A stretch of DNA of 64,000 nucleotides, taken from assembly GCF_002128405.1 (NCBI RefSeq), contig NZ_NETJ01000004.1, positions 124,001 through 188,000 of the forward strand, written 5' to 3'. Numbering within the stretch: position 1 is the stretch's first letter; each line of letters begins with the position of its first letter. The notes below the pieces were generated by a model. It was not told the DNA's origin and ran no database searches. It saw only the letters and a program-made list of their open reading frames with translations. Both the position numbers and the translations under genes were made by a program. Shown one piece after another: positions 58,756 to 64,000 of the stretch. The DNA is from Gottfriedia solisilvae. Lineage in GTDB: Bacteria > Bacillota > Bacilli > Bacillales > Bacillaceae_G.

Positions 58756-59361
58756 TTATTTTGGTCGTTCAATTGTAAAAATTTCACCGATCTTAGCATA
58801 ATGGTCTCCAGCTAAACGGCTGACTGCCTTTAAACCATTTGAGTCAATTCGTCCATTTTCATAAATAGCTTCATCGATATGATAATGTACAATTTTGCCA
58901 ATTAATAAATCACAGGCTTCATTATTCGTTCCTAAAGGAATTGCCTGTTCTAGTTTGCATTCTAAACGAATTTTCGCTTCTTTGACACCTGGCACTGATA
59001 TTTTCACACTATCTACTGGCGTTAAGCCCGCTAATTGAACTTCACTTTCGTTAGGAGGTAATGCTGCTGCTGTTTTGTTGATTGCTTCAACATTTAGTTC
59101 ATCGACAATGTGAACTACAAATTCGTTTTTCTCAATGGCATTTCTTGCAGTATCCTTTTGTTTACCCGCTTGTCGTTGTACTGAAATAGATATCATAGGT
59201 GGATTTGCCGTTATGATGTTGAAATAACTGAATGGTGCACCATTTAAGATCCCATCACTTGATTCTGTTGTGACAAAAGCAATCGGTCTCGGAATAATAC
59301 CACCAATTAAAAACTTGTAATTATCACGTTCACTCAAATCTGTTGGAGAAAAAGATTTCAT
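58756..59361 (-). CDS. Flavin reductase-like domain protein
   Basis: About 201 residues from MKSFSPTDLSERDNYKFLIG; the FMN-binding split-barrel block GGIIPRPIAFVTTESSDGIL and APFSYFNIITANPPMISISV are typical of the DIM6/NTAB flavin-reductase family. AGAGGTG five bases before this ATG fixes the start. Third gene of the operon with the dioxygenase and hydrolase; probably supplies or uses reduced flavin in quinone or aromatic detoxification. Confidence 0.88.
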   Translation of the reverse strand: MKSFSPTDLSERDNYKFLIGGIIPRPIAFVTTESSDGILNGAPFSYFNIITANPPMISISVQRQAGKQKDTARNAIEKNEFVVHIVDELNVEAINKTAAALPPNESEVQLAGLTPVDSVKISVPGVKEAKIRLECKLEQAIPLGTNNEACDLLIGKIVHYHIDEAIYENGRIDSNGLKAVSRLAGDHYAKIGEIFTIERPK

Positions 59362-59372
59362 GAATTCACCTC

Positions 59373-59978
59373 TTAAAAGTTTTTTTCGTACCATTCTGCT
59401 GCTTTTTCGATTTCAGTTCTTGTTAAGCTATGACCATTATTTTCCCAATGCGTTTCTACTGTAGCACCTGCCCCCTGTAATAAAGAAGCTAACTCTTCTG
59501 TTTCTTGAGGTAGACAAATTGGATCATTTTTTCCTGCACCAATAAAGACTGAAATATTCTTCATTTCTGGTAAATCTAGATTTCGAATCGGTACCATCGG
59601 ATGTAACAACATAGCACCCTTCAATGCATCTTCATAATGGAATAGTAAGCTTCCGGCAATGTTAGCTCCATTAGAGTAACCGATCGCAATGACATGATTC
59701 GGATTAAAATCATAGTCAGTTGAGGCTTGATCGATAAATTCTTTAAGCTCTTTTGTACGGAATACTAAATCCTCTTCATCAAATACTCCTTCAGCTAATC
59801 GCTTGAAAAATCTTGGCATACCATTTTCACTTACATTTCCTCTAACTGATAGAATTGAAGCTTCATCATCAATCATACCAGCAATTGGAAGCAGGTCATG
59901 TTCATTTCCTCCTGTACCATGTAGTAATAGAAAAGTTGGCTTACTCGGATTCGTCCCTTTAATGAATATGTGTTTCAT
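59373..59978 (-). CDS. Phospholipase/carboxylesterase family hydrolase (MhqD-like)
   Basis: A 201-residue alpha/beta hydrolase: FLLLHGTGGNEHDLLPIAGM, nucleophile elbow AIGYSNGANIAGS, Asp in FIGAGKNDPICLP and His in WENNGHSLTRTE. Closest remembered relative is MhqD of B. subtilis, induced by quinones and diamide. Its start lies one base from the upstream dioxygenase stop. Confidence 0.9.
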   Translation of the reverse strand: MKHIFIKGTNPSKPTFLLLHGTGGNEHDLLPIAGMIDDEASILSVRGNVSENGMPRFFKRLAEGVFDEEDLVFRTKELKEFIDQASTDYDFNPNHVIAIGYSNGANIAGSLLFHYEDALKGAMLLHPMVPIRNLDLPEMKNISVFIGAGKNDPICLPQETEELASLLQGAGATVETHWENNGHSLTRTEIEKAAEWYEKNF

Positions 59979-60923
59979 TTAAATTTCTCCCTTCACTTCT
60001 CTGATATTGATTGGTTGCAAATGATTTTCGATGCTTTCACGGTTTACTTCCTGCCATTTAGGAAGCATTAGCTTTTCCCCTAAGCTATCTTTCGGTTCAT
60101 CAATCATAAAGCCTGGAGGATCAGTTGCAATTTCAAATAATAGTCCGCCATGCTCACGGAAATAAATTGCATGAAAATAATTTCTATCTTTTATTTCAGT
60201 TACACCATATTGATGATCATGAATCTTATGCTGCCAATTTACATGTTCTTCATCATTACTTGCACGCCAAGCGATATGATGTACTGTTCCAACACCCATC
60301 ACACCTCTTCCAACTGGTGCAAGCTCGATATCTATGATATTACCAATTTCGCCACTTGCTTTAAAACGCAAGTAATTTCCTTCTTGGCCCAAGCTCTCTA
60401 ATTCCATTACATCTTCTAATAACTCGGCAGTTTTATGTGGAGCACCAGAATATAAAACCGCTCCGCCAAAACCTTTTATTGCCACCTCTTTCGTTACACC
60501 GTTAAATTCCCATGAATTTGTTGCACCTGTTTCTCTTTCAACTAGCTCTAAATGTAAGCCGTGTACATCTTCGAACTGTAAAAAAGTTTCACCAAATCTT
60601 GTTACTTTTTTCGTTTCAATATGAAAAGATTTTAATCGGTTTTCCCAAAAATCTAATGAGTTTGTTGGAATTAAAAATGTGGTAATCCCTACCTGGCCAC
60701 TTCCTACTTTCCCTTTATATGCGTTTGCCCAGGGAAAAAACGTCATAATCGTTCCTGGATCTGCATCTTCGTTACCAAAGTAAAAATGGTATGTTCCTGG
60801 ATCATCAAAGTTAATTGTTTTCTTTACAAAACGTAACCCTAAAATACCAGCATAGAAATCCATGTTTTCTTGTGGATCGCCAACAATGGCAGTTATATGG
60901 TGTATACCTTTCATTTTTTCCAT
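59979..60923 (-). CDS. Ring-cleaving dioxygenase/glyoxalase-fold protein (MhqO-like)
   Basis: A 314-residue protein of two vicinal-oxygen-chelate modules: N-terminal GIHHITAIVGDPQENMDFYA and C-terminal GTVHHIAWRASNDEEHVNWQ, with metal-ligand His and Glu (GLLFEIATDPPGF). MhqO-type enzymes are thought to open quinone or catechol-like rings. First enzyme gene after the MarR regulator. Confidence 0.92.
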   Translation of the reverse strand: MEKMKGIHHITAIVGDPQENMDFYAGILGLRFVKKTINFDDPGTYHFYFGNEDADPGTIMTFFPWANAYKGKVGSGQVGITTFLIPTNSLDFWENRLKSFHIETKKVTRFGETFLQFEDVHGLHLELVERETGATNSWEFNGVTKEVAIKGFGGAVLYSGAPHKTAELLEDVMELESLGQEGNYLRFKASGEIGNIIDIELAPVGRGVMGVGTVHHIAWRASNDEEHVNWQHKIHDHQYGVTEIKDRNYFHAIYFREHGGLLFEIATDPPGFMIDEPKDSLGEKLMLPKWQEVNRESIENHLQPINIREVKGEI

Positions 60924-60949
60924 TTTTTCTCTCCCTTTCTAAATTGTGA

Positions 60950-61387
60950 TTATTTATTTAGTTTTCTTAATAAGTTAAGCAATTGTTTTTGTTCATCTTC
61001 GGTAAGTTTGCTAAATTGGTTTTGTTGAAAGTGTTCTTGCGTCGGAACAATTTCTTCATACATTTTTTCACCAAGTTCAGTTAACGAAAGATATTTATTC
61101 TTCCATTCAACCTCCCTCTGAATCCAGTTCATCTCTTCCATCTTTTTCAACAAATGAGTTACATTTCCCTTTGTTACGACTAATTTATCTGCTAATTCTT
61201 GCTGTGTAATTCTCTTATTTCTGCCAACATGTACGATTACATCAAATTGAGCAGTCGTTAAGTCCCATTTCTTTAGGTTTTGATTAGACTCTCTAACATT
61301 TTTAAGATAGAAACGCGCTAATCGAAACCATAATAATATTGCTAAATTTTTTGATTTATTTGAAGAAAGTTCATGATTATCTTTCAT
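60950..61387 (-). CDS. MarR-family regulator (MhqR-like)
   Basis: About 145 residues from MKDNHELSSNKSKNLAILLW. Winged helix with recognition region ITQQELADKLVVTKGNVTHL and wing MNWIQREVEWKNKYLSLTEL. No obvious redox cysteine, so it may respond to electrophiles indirectly or bind a ligand. ATG with AGAGGTGG five bases upstream is chosen over one 20 codons earlier. A perfect 32-bp palindrome lies just upstream, consistent with autorepression of the operon. Confidence 0.93.
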   Translation of the reverse strand: MKDNHELSSNKSKNLAILLWFRLARFYLKNVRESNQNLKKWDLTTAQFDVIVHVGRNKRITQQELADKLVVTKGNVTHLLKKMEEMNWIQREVEWKNKYLSLTELGEKMYEEIVPTQEHFQQNQFSKLTEDEQKQLLNLLRKLNK

Positions 61388-61400
61388 AGTAACCACCTCT

Positions 61401-61442
61401 AAGATCGATCTTGTTATCAGTTTAATATTAAACTGATAACAA
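61401..61442. promoter_or_regulatory. Perfect palindromic operator of the MarR-type regulator
   Basis: 61411-61442 is a perfect 32-bp palindrome (half-site TTGTTATCAGTTTAAT); a second perfect 12-bp palindrome, AAGATCGATCTT, overlaps its left edge at 61401-61412. Together they cover the promoter region of the operon. Confidence 0.85.
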
Positions 61443-61566
61443 ATCAAGTAAAATCTTTTATAAATTTATTATGTTTGTTTCCTTTTATTATTATGACTTG
61501 TAATGTTCGCGTACACATTAAAATACATATTAATGGAAGCGGTAAATACTTAGTAGGGGTGATGTC

Positions 61567-62394
61567 ATGTCCAACCTTTTTGTTTCACGTTCATTAGATG
61601 AAATTCTTTTTTGGTCAAGAATTATGAAAGAGCATTCATTATTTCTCAAGCTTGGATTTAATTGTGATGATACCGAACTCATAAATGAAGCAGATCACTT
61701 TTATAAATTATTTGAAGCAATTGAAACGAAAGCTCAAAATTTCACCATGCAATCAGATCCTCGACAAATACAACAATTTAATATAGAAGTTCATAATGCT
61801 GCTTCCATGATATGGGCCTTTAAGCGAAAAATACTGGGGCTCATTATAACTTGTAAAATATCAGGTAATAATTTTCCGCTGCTAGTTGACCACACAAGTA
61901 GAGAAGCTGCATACTTCGCAACTCGTTTAAAGGAATTAAATGAAGGGAAACTAAAACCACAGCCTGCAGCCATTATTAGAGAGAATGTATTCTTCCTAAG
62001 AATTATGGCAGATCATGCAAAGTTTATTGGACATCTTTTAGATCCTTCAGAAAGAAAACTAGTAGAACAAGCACGAGATTTTAGTCATGATTTTGATCAA
62101 TTACTATTTCAAGCAGTCGATTTAGAAGCGATGCAACCGCAATCTGAAACTGTTCCACTAATCGATAAATTACTTGATGAAAATCGAGTTTCAGTAAAAT
62201 CTCTTAGAGACTTTAAAAAATCCGCTCGTGATCTAATTGAAGCATGTAAAATTAAGAGTATTATTCATCCACTTTTGGCAGACCATGTGTTTAGGGAAGC
62301 TGAAAGATTTTTACAAATTATAGACTTGTTTGAAGCAGAGCTCACTGGAACAAATACACAAAGTATTGAAGATATCGCAAACCATGGTTTTTAA
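61567..62394 (+). CDS. DUF2935 protein
   Basis: A 275-residue protein of two similar helical halves. Each half has the pattern FWSRIMKEHSLFLKLGF / FLRIMADHAKFIGHLLD and later PLLVDHTSREAAYFATRLKE / PLLADHVFREAERFLQIIDL. The conserved Glu/His and Asp-His-x3-Glu motifs suggest a ferritin- or hemerythrin-like metal-binding bundle. DUF2935 members are widespread in bacilli with no established role. AGGGGTG precedes the start. Confidence 0.9.
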   Translation: MSNLFVSRSLDEILFWSRIMKEHSLFLKLGFNCDDTELINEADHFYKLFEAIETKAQNFTMQSDPRQIQQFNIEVHNAASMIWAFKRKILGLIITCKISGNNFPLLVDHTSREAAYFATRLKELNEGKLKPQPAAIIRENVFFLRIMADHAKFIGHLLDPSERKLVEQARDFSHDFDQLLFQAVDLEAMQPQSETVPLIDKLLDENRVSVKSLRDFKKSARDLIEACKIKSIIHPLLADHVFREAERFLQIIDLFEAELTGTNTQSIEDIANHGF

Positions 62395-62420
62395 AGACTA
62401 GATTTCATATAAGGTTAGTA

Positions 62421-62454
62421 AAAAAAGCAAAAAGATAACTCTTTTTGCTTTTTT
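62421..62454. terminator. Bidirectional terminator
   Basis: AAAAAAGCAAAAAG / CTTTTTGCTTTTTT around a six-base loop, between convergent genes. Confidence 0.85.
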
Positions 62455-62477
62455 TGTTTATGCTCTTCATTTATTTA

Positions 62478-62987
62478 CTAATGTAATAATTTATCTATAT
62501 CTTTATTGTCCTTAAGTAGGTACACCTTATGGTTGTACTGCTTAAGCATATTTAATATATCTGGTTTATATAGCAATTCAAAATTATGATTCCACTTATA
62601 CATTTTCCTTAACATCTTCAATGTCGGCTTATAGTTCGCTTTCTCTATATTTAATCTTTGTAAGATAAATCTTTTGAGAATTCTATACTTCCTTTTCTTC
62701 TTTGAAACATCTAAAAGCAAAATCATGTCTGCAAGTTCGAAGCTCTTTTTAACCCATTCATAATGGACCCCTTCAACAATCCAATAATCTTGACCAATGA
62801 TATTCTGAAAAATAGCATCTCGATCGTCCATACTATTTCTTATATCTCCATTACTAGTTCTTTTCCAAACTATGTTATCCAATTCGTAATAAGGAATAGA
62901 TAAAATATTTGATATATTTTTTGCTAAAGTTGTTTTTCCACTACCTACTGAGCCAATTATATGAATTCTTTTCGGCTTATTTTTCAT
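62478..62987 (-). CDS. P-loop kinase-like protein (topology-modulation/FlaR-like)
   Basis: About 169 residues with Walker A IIGSVGSGKTTLAK, LSIPYYELDNIVWKR and WIVEGVHYEWVKKSFELADM, the pattern of adenylate-kinase-like proteins annotated as topology modulation or FlaR proteins. The substrate is unknown. GGGAG eight bases before the ATG sets the start. Confidence 0.85.
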   Translation of the reverse strand: MKNKPKRIHIIGSVGSGKTTLAKNISNILSIPYYELDNIVWKRTSNGDIRNSMDDRDAIFQNIIGQDYWIVEGVHYEWVKKSFELADMILLLDVSKKKRKYRILKRFILQRLNIEKANYKPTLKMLRKMYKWNHNFELLYKPDILNMLKQYNHKVYLLKDNKDIDKLLH

Positions 62988-63119
62988 GCATGTTACTCCC
63001 AATAAGTTGCATTAGATTATTTTGAAAATTTATATAATTTTAATTATGAATGAAATTACTAAAAAAATCCAAAATAATATTTGAGCTTTATAGAAATTTA
63101 TTAAAAAGGAGATAACAAA

Positions 63120-63773
63120 GTGAAAAAACAATTCCTTAAAATGGCAGCAATGTTTCTATGTTTAAGTTTAATAATAGTACCTTTAAAATCATACGCAGAA
63201 ACTGATTCTCGAGTGCAATCAAAATGTATGAGTAAGTCAGCCGTCCAACTTAAAGACGATATGCGAAAACTTTGGACGGATCATGTTATTTGGACTAGTA
63301 ACTACATCACTAGTGCTGTTTCCGAAGCACCGGATCAAGAAAAAGTATTAGCAAGATTATTACAAAACCAAAAAGATATCGGCAATGCAATTAAAACTTA
63401 CTACGGTGTTGCTGCTGGCGATCAACTTGCAAAGTTATTAACTGACCATATTCTAATAGCTGGTAAAATAGTTGAAGCTGGAAAGAAAAATGATATGAAT
63501 ACATTAAATAGCTTAAATGCTGAATGGTTTAAAAATGCAGACGAAATTGCTAATTTTTTAAGCAAAGCAAATCCGCATTGGAACAATAAAGAATTAAAAG
63601 ATCTGTTGTATACCCATTTAAAAATGGTTACTGAAGAATTAATTACAAGACTGAAAATGGATTGGGAAGGAAATGTAAGAGCCTTCGACCATGGCTTGAA
63701 TCACATTTACAAATTGTCTGATGTACTTTCTGAAGGCATAATCAAGCAATTTCCGACTAAGTTCAAAAACTAA
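63120..63773 (+). CDS. Secreted helical-repeat protein with T-(D/H)-H motifs
   Basis: A 217-residue protein with a signal peptide (cleavage near SYA, residue 26). The mature part seems to consist of three helical repeats, each opening with a similar motif: LWTDHVIWTSNYITSAV, LLTDHILIAGKIVEAGK and LYTHLKMVTEELITRLK. A FDHGLNHIYKLSDVLSEGI segment follows the last. The repeated histidines suggest metal binding. I do not recognise a characterised family. GTG start, eight bases after AAGGAG. Confidence 0.82.
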   Translation: MKKQFLKMAAMFLCLSLIIVPLKSYAETDSRVQSKCMSKSAVQLKDDMRKLWTDHVIWTSNYITSAVSEAPDQEKVLARLLQNQKDIGNAIKTYYGVAAGDQLAKLLTDHILIAGKIVEAGKKNDMNTLNSLNAEWFKNADEIANFLSKANPHWNNKELKDLLYTHLKMVTEELITRLKMDWEGNVRAFDHGLNHIYKLSDVLSEGIIKQFPTKFKN

Positions 63774-63802
63774 ACAAACGTTTGATTAAAGACTGTGTAA
63801 AC

Positions 63803-63838
63803 AAAAAGATGAACCCATTTTTCGGATTCATCTTTTTT
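63803..63838. terminator. Bidirectional terminator
   Basis: AAAAGATGAA.CC pairs with GG.TTCATCTTTT around ATTTTTC, between convergent genes. Confidence 0.85.
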
Positions 63839-63843
63839 GGTCT

Positions 63844-64000
63844 TTATAGACTTTTCATTCTCTCCATTACTTTTCTCTTTTTATATAACATTCTTCCTAC
63901 TTCACCAACATCTTCTATTGCCTGTTTATTTACATATGCACCGAATACTAATCCCGCAATTGGAACCATTTGAAATAACTTCTTCCATCCCATATTATCT
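63844..64000 (-). CDS. EcsC-family protein, C-terminal end only
   Basis: Only the last 51 codons are in the window. The reading ends LFQMVPIAGLVFGAYVNKQA followed by IEDVGEVGRMLYKKRKVMER and a stop. The pattern of a hydrophobic hairpin before a basic tail is like the C terminus of EcsC proteins, whose founding member is linked to the Ecs ABC transporter. The rest lies to the right of the window. Confidence 0.7.
   Translation of the reverse strand, partial: DNMGWKKLFQMVPIAGLVFGAYVNKQAIEDVGEVGRMLYKKRKVMERMKSL

Noticed and set aside
63782-63973. Plus-strand frame of 63 codons at the right end
   Set aside because: It runs through a bidirectional terminator and opposite the EcsC-like C terminus, which is the better reading.

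Overview
The window looks like a chromosomal segment of an endospore-forming member of the Bacillaceae. It is AT-rich, uses strong AGGAGG-type ribosome binding sites, and keeps long Bacillus-type gene orders: secG/esterase/rnr/smpB/ssrA; cggR-gapA-pgk-tpiA-gpmI-eno; hprK-lgt-yvoD-ppaX-yvoF-yvcD-trxB-yvcI-rapZ-yvcK-whiA-crh; and uvrB-uvrA. The tmRNA tag (GKNNNFSLAA) resembles the tag I recall for the B. cereus group, but species cannot be named from this. No prophage, insertion sequence, CRISPR array or rRNA operon was seen.

Layout. 1-1000: the start of a padR gene preceded by an array of palindromic boxes, then two terminators. 0.9-7 kb: trans-translation and RNA quality control (ssrA, smpB, rnr) with an esterase and secG, interrupted by a DinB-like gene and a membrane protein gene. 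7-9.7 kb: a lipase-like hydrolase and small membrane proteins, two of them TM2 paralogues. 9.8-17.3 kb: the lower glycolysis operon under CggR, with a clear CggR operator. 17.3-30 kb: a sigma-54 carbohydrate module: rpoN/sigL, a divergent LevR-type activator with a CcpA-type cre site, and two tandem cellobiose-type PTS operons. Each PTS operon has a textbook -24/-12 promoter and upstream AGTGTGTT boxes, and one adds a GH4 phospho-glucosidase and a ChbG deacetylase. 29-30.4 kb: small genes, a candidate structured small RNA and tRNA-Arg(CCG). 30.6-33.3 kb: a GH1 6-phospho-beta-glucosidase divergent from a LacI-type regulator. 33.3-34.4 kb: clpP behind a CtsR box. 34.4-46.4 kb: the crh to hprK block. 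46.6-53.5 kb: a secreted Ig-like protein, PspC/YvlD membrane proteins and uvrBA. 53.6-58.6 kb: a YtrA-type GntR/ABC operon with duplicated operators, downstream of a sigY-type ECF sigma operon. 58.7-61.5 kb: an Mhq-like quinone/electrophile resistance operon under a MarR regulator with a perfect 32-bp palindrome. 61.5-64 kb: a DUF2935 protein, a P-loop kinase-like protein, a secreted helical-repeat protein and the end of an ecsC-like gene.

How the genes work together. Carbon catabolite control is the main theme. HprK and Crh act with CcpA; cre-type sequences precede the LevR-type gene and both PTS operons; CggR governs glycolysis; RapZ, YvcK and WhiA sit in the same block. The sigma-54 module is self-contained: sigma factor, PTS-regulated activator and both target promoters lie within about 12 kb. 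The most notable unexplained signals are the phased PadR-side box array, a structured GC-rich small RNA, duplicated regulatory boxes, an RG-rich RNase R tail, and a secreted protein with repeated T-(D/H)-H motifs.
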